Positions 1 to 5,989 of a stretch of DNA of 9,636 nucleotides are shown one piece after another (the stretch's first letter is position 1; the number at the start of each line of letters is the position of its first letter). Source of the DNA: an uncultured Clostridia bacterium (GTDB lineage Bacteria; Bacillota; Clostridia; Oscillospirales; Oscillospiraceae); the NCBI GenBank assembly GCA_947176425.1, contig CAMWQV010000038.1:1-9636 (forward strand), in the 5' to 3' direction. The position numbers were made by a program, and so were the translations under genes. A model generated the notes under the pieces. The model saw only the letters and a program-made list of their open reading frames with translations. It was not told where the DNA came from and did no database searches.

Positions 1-505
1 ATTCGGCGTTGACTGTGTGGCAGTAGTTGTCAATCCGGGTCCGGCTGATTGCCAGGGCATCTGCCATAAGGCGTTCGTGACTCGCCATGATGTTGGACAG
101 GTTCCGGAGAGTTTTGGCGTCATGGCCGTTGGCTCCGATGTGAATGTGTACTCCGCAGCCTCTGGCGGCGTCGCTCTTGGCTCCGGCCTTCCGCAGCTGC
201 CGGATCAGTCCTTGCAGGAGGTCCATGTCGGCGTAGGTCAAAATTGGGGTGACCATCTCGCACCTTTCGTCGTCTGGCCCGTGGATGCTGCTGTCCCGCT
301 GAAATTTCCACTCGCGGCCCTGGGCGTCCCAGGCGGACCAGGTGCGGTAGCCGTTCCGGTAAGCTGTATCCCCGTGGCGACCGGTGCCGAAGAACTCGGC
401 GGCTACCTTGGCGGCCCTGCTCCGGGTGATGTTATTCATTTCAACCTCAACCCCGATGGTCTGTGTTTTCATCTCGGCGATCTGGTTCTTCAGCTTCTTG
501 TTCAT
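1..505 (-). CDS. Amidoligase family protein, C-terminus cut by window edge
   Basis: Recognised by resemblance to the phage and conjugative-element amidoligase family (COOH-NH2 ligases related to glutamine synthetase and GCS2 enzymes), which is thought to use ATP to join an amino group to a carboxylate. 168 residues are visible. IGVEVEMN (17-24) matches the family's opening acidic strand (G-x-E-x-E). A Trp-rich stretch follows (RTWSAWDAQGREWKF, 54-68), then CEMVTPIL (82-89) and the GCGVHIHIGA core (116-125), whose His and acidic residues would be metal or ATP ligands. The ATG at 503-505 has GGAGG 8 bases upstream (514-518). Met12 is a possible alternative start but lacks a ribosome site. The gene is separated from its upstream neighbour by about 120 bases and follows motif copy 1, so it is probably transcribed at least partly on its own. 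Family assignment is firm; substrate and biological role are unknown. Confidence 0.85.
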   Translation of the reverse strand, partial: MNKKLKNQIAEMKTQTIGVEVEMNNITRSRAAKVAAEFFGTGRHGDTAYRNGYRTWSAWDAQGREWKFQRDSSIHGPDDERCEMVTPILTYADMDLLQGLIRQLRKAGAKSDAARGCGVHIHIGANGHDAKTLRNLSNIMASHERLMADALAISRTRIDNYCHTVNAE

Positions 506-513
506 GGTTTTGT

Positions 514-518
514 CCTCC
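514..518 (-). promoter_or_regulatory. Ribosome binding site GGAGG of the amidoligase gene
   Basis: GGAGG on the minus strand lies 8 bases before the ATG at 503-505. It fixes the start of a gene whose far end leaves the window. Confidence 0.85.
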
Positions 519-549
519 GTTTTGTGTTGTTTTCCTTTCGGTAGTGTAT

Positions 550-580
550 TAATCACTCTAAAACGGAGAAATAGCAAGTT
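550..580 (-). promoter_or_regulatory. Shared upstream motif, copy 1 (before amidoligase)
   Basis: On the minus strand this reads AACTTGCTATT, seven variable bases, then T-n-TAGAG-n-GA-n-TA. The same pattern with the same spacing occurs at 1426-1456 before the preceding gene. The motif starts about 70 bases before the ATG. TTGCTA with a 17-base spacer to GATTAA has the layout of a sigma-70-type promoter, but the -10 match is poor, so it may instead be an operator or another conserved leader element. The intergenic stretch 506-628 holds nothing else I can call. Confidence 0.5.
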
Positions 581-628
581 ATTTCGATTCATATTGTACA
601 CAAACATTCGGGCAGGATATTGTGTATT

Positions 629-1393
629 TTATGCCTCCTCGCTGCTGGCTTCAGCGGCTGCCTGCCGCTGGCCACTTTTGAACGCACTGTTGCCGGAGAG
701 GTTACGGAGCAGGATTTTCCGCTCCCCCTTGTACTCGGTCCCAATGAATCCCAGCCGCAGGAGGAAGCATCGGAAGGCGTACTTGTCATTGTCCGTATCT
801 TTCTCCTTTGCGGTGATGCGTTTCTGGTTCCGAGCCATGTCGCAGAGCGCGGTAATCAGGTGTGCGTATGCCTTGACCTCATCACCAGTGACCTCACCAT
901 TGAACCAAGGGAAGGAAATCATATCGCTGCCCCTTTCAACGGGCAAGTCGTCGACGCCGATGGCTTTGCGGATCAACCGCCCCTTGGCCGCGATGAGCGC
1001 GTGAAGGTTCTTCAATGCCTCTGGGGTGAAGCTGGCAGAGGGCATCCGAATGACCGGCGATTCGCCTCCCTGCGCCCCGCTGTTGGGGGCAGGTTCGCCT
1101 TTGGCTTCTTCGGCGGGCAATTCCTTGTCCTTGCAGCCGGAGGCCGTTGTGCGGGCCTCGAAGCCCCGTTCGGCCAGGTAATCAATCAAGCCCTCGATCA
1201 GTTCGCTGTCAGCCCTGTCATCAAAGGAAACTATGCCGTTCCGGTCGATGGTGAAGAAGTCTACCTGGTAGGAGAATGTCGGCGCTCCCAGGTACTTGGA
1301 ATCCACTTCCGTGTAAGTGGCAATGGCCTGTACCAGCTGCTTTCGTTCAGGGCCGGTCACATTGTAGTCCAAATAAAAATTATTGGTTTTCAT
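629..1393 (-). CDS. Conserved phage/mobile-element protein of unknown function ('virulence-related' type)
   Basis: A 254-residue protein that I recognise only as a family common in Clostridia prophages and integrative elements, often labelled 'virulence-related protein' without functional proof. An N-terminal domain (about 1-80, starting MKTNNFYLDYNVTGPERK) contains a QVDFFTIDRNGIVSFDDR segment and seems compactly folded. A charged Ala/Glu/Gly-rich linker follows (about 90-115), then a helical C-terminal domain (about 120-235) with many Lys and Arg. No catalytic motif, signal peptide or membrane segment is visible. An in-frame start 8 codons upstream exists, but the ATG at 1391-1393 has AAGGAGG 9 bases before it and is preferred. 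The gene stands 87 bases after the cytosine methyltransferase, behind motif copy 2, and precedes the amidoligase. These two accessory genes may act together, which is inference from position and shared leader only. Confidence 0.75.
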   Translation of the reverse strand: MKTNNFYLDYNVTGPERKQLVQAIATYTEVDSKYLGAPTFSYQVDFFTIDRNGIVSFDDRADSELIEGLIDYLAERGFEARTTASGCKDKELPAEEAKGEPAPNSGAQGGESPVIRMPSASFTPEALKNLHALIAAKGRLIRKAIGVDDLPVERGSDMISFPWFNGEVTGDEVKAYAHLITALCDMARNQKRITAKEKDTDNDKYAFRCFLLRLGFIGTEYKGERKILLRNLSGNSAFKSGQRQAAAEASSEEA

Positions 1394-1402
1394 GGCGTTG
1401 TG

Positions 1403-1409
1403 CCTCCTT
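1403..1409 (-). promoter_or_regulatory. Ribosome binding site AAGGAGG that decides the start of the 254-residue protein
   Basis: A strong AAGGAGG lies 9 bases before the ATG at 1391-1393. The longer in-frame start at 1417 would place this site inside the coding region, so the shorter protein is chosen. Confidence 0.85.
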
Positions 1410-1425
1410 GCTTTCATTGGTTACA

Positions 1426-1456
1426 TATTCGCTCTATACGGCCAGAATAGCAAGTT
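1426..1456 (-). promoter_or_regulatory. Shared upstream motif, copy 2 (before the 254-residue gene)
   Basis: Minus strand: AACTTGCTATT, seven bases, then T-n-TAGAG-n-GA-n-TA, matching copy 1 at 550-580 in sequence and spacing. It lies in the short gap after the cytosine methyltransferase and starts about 60 bases before the ATG. TTGCTA and GAATAT are 17 bases apart, so promoter function is possible though the -10 is weak. Confidence 0.5.
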
Positions 1457-1480
1457 GTTTATTGGCATAACTGTAACAAA

Positions 1481-3010
1481 TTATCTGTTGGAAATTTGTG
1501 TAGACCACACAATGCCGGCAAGAACAAAAAAGACGCAGGGCAAAGGAACGCCGTTTCCCCACATCTTGTACTCCGCCGAATCCAAATATGGGCTTTGCAG
1601 CCACTTGACAATTTGCTTCCGGCTCTTGGGCCTGCTGGAGGTGCCCACCGCCCTGCGGTGTGTTTCCCAGACCTCCGTCCAGAAGCTGATATCCGCTTCA
1701 GTGGGATTCTCGGTTTCCAGACCAGCGCACCACCACGCCGGGAAACCCTGCAGTTTAGCGCATTCTCCGGGAATGAGTCTCCGCACAGAACAGCCGCGAT
1801 TGATCATTGTGGGACCCTTAAAATCCCGTGCTGTCAGCGTAGGAACCTGCTCCTCCACAACCTGCATATAGCTGCATGGCGTGATGGAGTAGGTTTTGCT
1901 GTCGGAAACCACTGCCACACCGCCCTGATTGGAATCAGGAGCGTTTCCGCCGGTATCAATCGTGTGCGATATCTCTGTTTCATAAACGTTCTGCCGGGCA
2001 TTTTTTGTTCCCTCAGATGTAAAGCGGACATCATACGTTTTCGGCTGCCTTAGTACGAAAGGCTGGTTATTTCCGCCTGTGCCATAATTGCCGCTGATTG
2101 TAGGCGCGGCGGTCAGCGGCCCGGTATATCTGGAGTCCTGGGGATGATTTTCATAGAGTGTCACAACCGCTTGGGCGGAATGCTCTGTGCGGAGATCCAG
2201 GATACACGGCGGATGCCCAGCCATCTGAGCGCGGAGTGTCCCAGATACATCTGTGGAGATGTCCATGCAGATGCCGCCCTGGTCATTCAGACAGAGACAG
2301 CCTGCCTCTCCAGCGCAGTCCGAAGCGGCTCCGGCAGCTCTTTGCCACGCACGGAAGCTCTCCGCAGAATACCCTGACACGCCCTCGGACTCAAATAGTA
2401 CTTGTCCGGCACCTCGACCTCCAAAATCTGCGACAAGATAGATACGTTTTCTTCTCTGGGGGATACCCCAGTATCTTGCATCGAGAGTGCGGTACGCAAC
2501 GCTCCATCCGTCTCCCATGTAAACGTCGGCGTATGGCCAGCGGTTTTTCGCAGGCATAGGCACCGCGGCACCCGGCTCGACAATACCGATGACCGCGTCG
2601 AGGACGGATTTAAAGTCGATCCCCGCGTTCGAGCTGAACGCGCCGACAACATTCTCCCAGCAGATCCATCGCGGATATTGTCCATCTGTTGCATCCCTCA
2701 TTTCTTTGATGATACGAATTGCCTGATAGAACAGGGAGGATTGCTTACCTCCCAGTCCGGCCCTTTTCCCCGCACAGCTCATGTCAGTACAAGGGGAGCC
2801 GAAGGTGATGATATCCACAGGCTCGATTTCCGCGCCGTTAATGGCGCACACATCGCCCAAGTGCTTCATCTGCGGCAGGCGTTTGGTTGTAACACGGATC
2901 GGGAACGGTTCGATCTCTGCGGCCCACACGGGCGTGATTCCACAAAGCAGACCGCCTAGAGGAAAACCGCCGGAGCCGTCGAACAGACTGCCCAGCTTCA
3001 GACTATCCAT
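1481..3010 (-). CDS. DNA (cytosine-5-)-methyltransferase
   Basis: A 509-residue C5-cytosine methyltransferase that transfers a methyl group from SAM to cytosine in DNA. All main motifs are present in order: motif I LFDGSGGFPLGG (9-20, SAM binding), motif IV GSPCTDMS (71-78, catalytic Cys74), motif VI ENV (119-121), motif VIII QRRKR (185-189), motif IX RRLIPGECAKLQGFP (410-424) and motif X GNGV (485-488). About 220 residues separate motifs VIII and IX. This variable region should hold the target-recognition domain and contains four degenerate repeats (see findings). The ATG overlaps the end of the ParB-methyltransferase gene by 8 bases, and AAAGAGG stands 9 bases upstream, so the two are translationally coupled. 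No cognate endonuclease lies nearby, so this is an orphan phage enzyme, probably protecting phage DNA. The target sequence cannot be read from the protein. Confidence 0.95.
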   Translation of the reverse strand: MDSLKLGSLFDGSGGFPLGGLLCGITPVWAAEIEPFPIRVTTKRLPQMKHLGDVCAINGAEIEPVDIITFGSPCTDMSCAGKRAGLGGKQSSLFYQAIRIIKEMRDATDGQYPRWICWENVVGAFSSNAGIDFKSVLDAVIGIVEPGAAVPMPAKNRWPYADVYMGDGWSVAYRTLDARYWGIPQRRKRIYLVADFGGRGAGQVLFESEGVSGYSAESFRAWQRAAGAASDCAGEAGCLCLNDQGGICMDISTDVSGTLRAQMAGHPPCILDLRTEHSAQAVVTLYENHPQDSRYTGPLTAAPTISGNYGTGGNNQPFVLRQPKTYDVRFTSEGTKNARQNVYETEISHTIDTGGNAPDSNQGGVAVVSDSKTYSITPCSYMQVVEEQVPTLTARDFKGPTMINRGCSVRRLIPGECAKLQGFPAWWCAGLETENPTEADISFWTEVWETHRRAVGTSSRPKSRKQIVKWLQSPYLDSAEYKMWGNGVPLPCVFFVLAGIVWSTQISNR

Positions 3011-4250
3011 CCGTACCGACCTCTTTCACCAGTGCGGCATATGGAACCCGTTCGCCATCCCGAAGGACATACACGTCATCAGTGCTGTTCACACTCTCCG
3101 CATAACGCCGGAGAATAACGGACGCATATTTCTCATCCAGCTCCATTGTACAGCAGATTCGCCGCAGCTGCTCACAGGCCATCAGTGTGGAACCGGAGCC
3201 GCCGAAGGTATCCAGCACAATGGCATTCTCCTGGGAACTGTTGCAGATCGGATAGCCGAGCAGGTCCAGTGGCTTGGATGTAGGATGATTTTCGTTCCGC
3301 TTCGGTTTGTCGTAGTTCCAGATCGTGGTTTGCCTGCGATCGGAGTACCATGAGTGCTTCCCGTTCTGAAGGAAGCCGTACAGGACCGGCTCGTGCTGCC
3401 ACTGGTAGTCGCTGCGGCCCAGCACCAGGGAATTCTTTACCCAGATACATACGCCGGCCAGATGCAGGCCAGCGTCAATAAACGCTTTTCGGAAGTTCAG
3501 CCCCTCCGTATCCGCATGAAATACATAGGCGGCGCCGCCTGGCTCCAGGTGGGCCACCATATTGGTGAAGGACCGGAACAGGAATTGATAAAAGTTGTCT
3601 CCCTTGATGGAGTCATTCTGGATGGTCAGGCCGTCCGAGGATTTGAAGGACACGCCGTAGGGAGGATCGGTCAGGATGAGGTTTGCCTTCCTGCCGTCCA
3701 TCAGCGCGGCCACGTCCTCAGCGGAGGTGGCGTCGCCGCACATCAGCCGGTGGCGGCCTACGGTCCAGATGTCGCCGCGTCTCACAAAGGCGGCCTTTTC
3801 TAATGCCGAGGTGAGGTTGAAGCCATCATCATGGGCTTCGGCCTTCGAGAGGTCGGCAAACATGGAGGTAAGCTCCTGTTCGTCAAAGCCGGTGAGATAG
3901 ACATCCTCGCCGCTGGCGGTAATTTCGGCCAGCAGTGATGTCAGCTTTTCATCGTCCCACTCGCCAGTGATTTTATTGAGGGCGATGTTCAGCCGCTTTT
4001 CGTCCATCTCGGACAGTTCGACAACGCTGACTTCGCCCTCTGTCACGCCCAAGTCCAGAAGGACGCGCAGCCGCTGGTGGCCGCCGATCACGTTCCCTGT
4101 GCTACGATTCCATACGATTGGCTCCACATTTCCGAAGGACAGGATGGATGCTTTTAATTTTTCATAAGCCGGATCGCCCGGCTTGAGAGCCTTCCGGGGA
4201 TTGTATGCCGCCGGGTTCAGCTCTGACAGTTTCATCTTCACAATTTCCAT
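3003..4250 (-). CDS. ParB-N domain fused to a DNA adenine/N4-cytosine methyltransferase
   Basis: A 415-residue two-domain protein. Residues 1 to about 110 form a ParB/Srx-like N-terminal domain with the GGHQR signature (56-60) and a preceding LNPAAYNPRK segment typical of this fold. Residues from about 155 form an amino-methyltransferase: TDPPYGV (194-200, catalytic DPPY), an HPTSKP segment (322-327) and FGGSGST (349-355, SAM site). DPPY preceding the SAM motif fits the beta class, so the product is N6-methyladenine or N4-methylcytosine. AAAAGGAGG stands 7 bases before the ATG. In Clostridia phages such fusions commonly sit just before the packaging genes, and this one opens a new block after a terminator-like hairpin. 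The ParB part may bind DNA or have nuclease or CTPase-like activity; which one is not evident here. It overlaps the cytosine methyltransferase gene. Confidence 0.93.
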   Translation of the reverse strand: MEIVKMKLSELNPAAYNPRKALKPGDPAYEKLKASILSFGNVEPIVWNRSTGNVIGGHQRLRVLLDLGVTEGEVSVVELSEMDEKRLNIALNKITGEWDDEKLTSLLAEITASGEDVYLTGFDEQELTSMFADLSKAEAHDDGFNLTSALEKAAFVRRGDIWTVGRHRLMCGDATSAEDVAALMDGRKANLILTDPPYGVSFKSSDGLTIQNDSIKGDNFYQFLFRSFTNMVAHLEPGGAAYVFHADTEGLNFRKAFIDAGLHLAGVCIWVKNSLVLGRSDYQWQHEPVLYGFLQNGKHSWYSDRRQTTIWNYDKPKRNENHPTSKPLDLLGYPICNSSQENAIVLDTFGGSGSTLMACEQLRRICCTMELDEKYASVILRRYAESVNSTDDVYVLRDGERVPYAALVKEVGTDG

Positions 4251-4356
4251 GTGAAGACCTCCTTTTGTCGTCTGTCACCGCTGTGCAGCTCCGGCAAAAC
4301 CACACCCAGTGCTAGACCACGCGCAAAGGAGAAACGCGGGCCAGGACCTCCTTCCC
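4251..4356 (-). promoter_or_regulatory. Untranslated leader with two ribosome-site-like sequences and one complementary element
   Basis: This gap before the ParB-methyltransferase gene has no credible open frame. It holds the gene's own strong ribosome site AAAAGGAGG (4258-4266) and, upstream, an orphan AAGGAGG (4347-4353) with no start codon at a useful distance. Between them lies CTCCTTT (4325-4331 on the minus strand), which could pair with either. Mutually exclusive pairing that exposes or hides the real ribosome site is possible but unproven. Confidence 0.3.
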
Positions 4357-4390
4357 AAAAGAATGGCGGCCCCTCCGAAGAAGGGCCGCC
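4357..4390 (-). terminator. Rho-independent-like hairpin after the ArpU-like gene
   Basis: The arms GGCGGCCC and GGGCCGCC are perfectly complementary (8 bp, all G or C) around a 10-base loop. On the minus strand they are followed by ATTCTTTT, a modest U-tract. The plus-strand reading lacks such a tract. It lies about 50 bases after the ArpU-like gene and would end or attenuate the early operon before the methyltransferase pair. Confidence 0.6.
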
Positions 4391-4440
4391 TAGCTTATGT
4401 AGAATTTTTACCAGCTTAGCATATCACAAAAAGGTATCCC

Positions 4441-4866
4441 TCAGCAACCCTCATCACTCCCCACGGCCCCACAACTTTTCAAATACCGGTAGCAGGCGTT
4501 TTGAATTCCTTTCTCAGTATTCTTACCACCGATGGTCGCCGCCACTTCTCCCCATGTCAGACAGCGCAGAAAACGCAGATAGAAGATTGTACGCATTCGC
4601 TCATCTTGGACGGCATTAATGTACGTGGATATCTCCGATTCCGCCTGTTGGCTCTCTTCTTCGAGTTCCCTGATTCTGTCCTTCAGAAACGCGATTGCTG
4701 TACCTAAACCGCACGTTTTATCACTGATGCCGCCAGTAGCGTGTGGCATACCAGTCAGCACTTGCGCTTCCGGATGAACCGCCGCCTCCATTGAGATCAA
4801 CATCTCCTTGCATCGTTCCAGCCGCTTTTGTAGTTCATAGTACCGTGATAGCTCTCGCAAAGTCAT
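4441..4866 (-). CDS. ArpU/DUF1492-like phage transcriptional regulator (sigma-region-4-like)
   Basis: A 141-residue protein resembling the short phage regulators that control late transcription in Gram-positive phages (ArpU, RinA-like, DUF1492). Residues 1-35 and about 55-85 are predicted coiled coils (LKDRIRELEEESQQAESEI). A conserved TGMPHATGG segment (38-46) lies between them. Residues about 86-130 match a sigma-70 region 4-type helix-turn-helix: DERMRTIFYLRFLRCLTW, then a GEVAATIGG turn, then a recognition helix ending CYRYLK. The start has AAGGGG about 10 bases upstream. As the last gene of the early block, flanked by hairpins on both sides, it is well placed to switch on the genes further left. 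The family call is likely; its target promoter is not identified. Confidence 0.75.
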   Translation of the reverse strand: MTLRELSRYYELQKRLERCKEMLISMEAAVHPEAQVLTGMPHATGGISDKTCGLGTAIAFLKDRIRELEEESQQAESEISTYINAVQDERMRTIFYLRFLRCLTWGEVAATIGGKNTEKGIQNACYRYLKSCGAVGSDEGC

Positions 4867-4901
4867 GCCATCCGCCCCTTCGTGATTTTTTATCTGTCTT
4901 C

Positions 4902-4925
4902 AAAATCCCAGGCGCTTGGGATTTT
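4902..4925 (-). terminator. Perfect 9-bp inverted repeat, possibly a bidirectional or weak terminator
   Basis: AAAATCCCA and TGGGATTTT are exact reverse complements around a 6-base loop. The hairpin starts 3 bases after the stop codon of the small membrane protein gene and ends about 35 bases before the ArpU-like ATG. The A4 and T4 ends give the symmetric look of a two-way terminator, but the U-tract is only four bases and part of the stem, so partial read-through or RNA processing is as likely. Confidence 0.45.
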
Positions 4926-4928
4926 CCC

Positions 4929-5087
4929 TTAGCTGTTCGATTCGCCTGTGCTGTCCGGCTTGTTATCTTTGTTATCCCGGCAGGCTACGATTGCCCTGCA
5001 AATATTCGCAACAACATTACTCGCGCACTCAATGGCAGTCAACAGCAGGATAAACGTCATCCACGGGTGTGCCATTATCCAATCCAT
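4929..5087 (-). CDS. Small membrane protein, 52 residues, unknown function
   Basis: A short gene with one clear hydrophobic span, residues about 10-34 (beginning MTFILLLTAIECASNVV), followed by a hydrophilic Asp/Lys/Ser-rich tail. This suggests a single-pass membrane protein with an exposed charged end. The ATG at 5085-5087 lies 4 bases after the previous gene's stop, with GAGGGG 7 bases upstream (5095-5100). A longer in-frame start at 5207 would run through the Lar-like domain of the previous gene and lacks a ribosome site, so it is rejected. The position inside the operon does not suggest a holin, which would normally sit with lysis genes. I do not recognise a family. Confidence 0.65.
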   Translation of the reverse strand: MDWIMAHPWMTFILLLTAIECASNVVANICRAIVACRDNKDNKPDSTGESNS

Positions 5088-5091
5088 TATC

Positions 5092-5673
5092 TCACCCCTC
5101 CGTCGGCTTCCGGCGGTTCCACATATCACGAACCGTTGACCAGTTCCCCGCCCAACCAGGATCAATCCCAGCGATGCAATTCGTACACCAGCACCGCCAC
5201 CGCTCACCAGCTTTAGTTAAATACTTTTCATAAACGATCGCTGTACTTTGGCAGAACGGACACGGCTTTAGCACCATATCGCTGCTGGGTATCGGCTCGA
5301 CAACCTCAATAGAATCATCTCCAGGGCCTCCCATAAACTTCCGCAATCCTTTGAACGGAGGTTCAGCCGACGCAATCACAGAGCGGTCATCCCAATATTC
5401 CGAAGCCCCGACCTTCCGGGGTGTTGTACCGAATTCCTCAATCCAGTCTGGAAGGCTCTCGTTCACGGCGTCGAAGGTCAGGCCCCATCTCTCGCAGGCC
5501 GCCACAGCCTCCTGAAGAAGCTGCCCCTCCCGGCAGGTCCAGAGAATCAGCCCTGCTCCAGCCCGCTGCTCCTGCTTGGCCCGGCCAATAACCGGCCAGT
5601 TCGGTTCCCCAATCGCTGGGTAGGCGTTGGTGCAGAGGCACCCATCAAAGTCAATGGCGATTGCTTTTCTCAT
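5092..5673 (-). CDS. HAD-like phosphatase fused to a Lar-like zinc-ribbon domain
   Basis: A 193-residue protein with two recognisable parts. Residues 1 to about 105 match a phage HAD-superfamily hydrolase: IDFDGCL (7-13, nucleophile Asp8 and acid/base Asp10), LWTCREG (44-50, motif II Thr46), RKVGA (86-90) and YWDDR (93-97, the motif IV acidic pair). Residues about 133-190 look like the Lar/restriction-alleviation zinc ribbon: KPCPFC (136-141), CWCTNC (161-166) and a terminal MWNRR (184-188). The linker 106-132 is Gly/Pro/Asp-rich. In related phages the two parts are, to my knowledge, usually separate genes. Internal Met114 or Met133 could restart translation of the second part, but neither has a good ribosome site. 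The start overlaps the preceding gene by 23 bases. Substrate of the phosphatase is unknown; restriction alleviation is inferred from family likeness only. Confidence 0.8.
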   Translation of the reverse strand: MRKAIAIDFDGCLCTNAYPAIGEPNWPVIGRAKQEQRAGAGLILWTCREGQLLQEAVAACERWGLTFDAVNESLPDWIEEFGTTPRKVGASEYWDDRSVIASAEPPFKGLRKFMGGPGDDSIEVVEPIPSSDMVLKPCPFCQSTAIVYEKYLTKAGERWRCWCTNCIAGIDPGWAGNWSTVRDMWNRRKPTEG

Positions 5674-5989
5674 TCCTGCCTCCTATCCCGCGCCACTGCC
5701 AGCATTCAGAAAGCCCGGAGTCCGCGCTCGGCGGTTCGCAGAAATGCTGCGGCGCATGACAGCAGCCGATGCACGGCTCCTCGCACTTCTTTGTCTCGCG
5801 GAAAACGCAATCGCCACAGCTTCCGCGCAATGCACCCAGCAGTGCGTTTCGTTCCGCCAGAAGGGTCTCAATGGTGTTAGCAGCTTTCTCGCAAATAGGA
5901 GGATGAATATCGCGGCTTTCTGGGCCAGATTGCCCCTGCCAATATGTGAACTCTTTCAGCTCGTCAATCAGCGCTTTGTAATCGCTCAC
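5651..5989 (-). CDS. Cys-rich phage protein, 112 residues, unknown function
   Basis: A GTG-start gene whose start overlaps the stop of the preceding gene as GTGA, showing translational coupling. Residues 1-55 are helical (MSDYKALIDELKEF and an AANTIETLLAERNALLGAL helix). Residues 58-84 hold seven cysteines in the pattern C-x2-C-x7-C-x3-C-x2-CC-x6-C, followed by a WQWRG segment (98-102). Short phage proteins ending in a Cys cluster plus W-x-W-R are common in Clostridia phages, and zinc binding is likely. No known function can be given. It overlaps the next gene (HAD/Lar fusion) by 23 bases. Confidence 0.7.
   Translation of the reverse strand: MSDYKALIDELKEFTYWQGQSGPESRDIHPPICEKAANTIETLLAERNALLGALRGSCGDCVFRETKKCEEPCIGCCHAPQHFCEPPSADSGLSECWQWRGIGGRNEKSNRH

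Noticed and set aside
120..311. Minus-strand frame of 63 codons rich in Arg at the left end.
   Set aside because: It overlaps the amidoligase in another frame; the amidoligase has a ribosome site and family motifs.
550..580. Minus strand contains GTTTTAGAG and the plus strand TAGCAAGTTA, resembling the start of a type II-A CRISPR repeat and its tracrRNA anti-repeat; a solitary repeat-like anti-CRISPR RNA was considered.
   Set aside because: The match is only about nine or ten bases, there is no array, spacer or cas gene, and the sister motif at 1426-1456 reads GTATAGAG instead, so a shared leader motif explains it better.
620..1450. Long plus-strand open frame of 276 codons opposite the 254-residue gene, and a 407-codon one at 6499-7722.
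   Set aside because: They lie opposite well-supported minus-strand genes, the second crosses several genes, and neither shows a recognisable domain or a good ribosome site. They are typical shadows in GC-rich DNA.
1476..1499. Inverted repeat ACAAATT / AATTTGT across the stop codon of the cytosine methyltransferase gene, as a terminator.
   Set aside because: The stem is only 7 bp, nearly all A-T, with no following T-tract on the minus strand.
4392..4418. Direct repeat AGCTTA twice, 21 bases apart, as a binding site of the ArpU-like protein.
   Set aside because: Six-base repeats are common by chance and no promoter with good spacing could be identified next to them.
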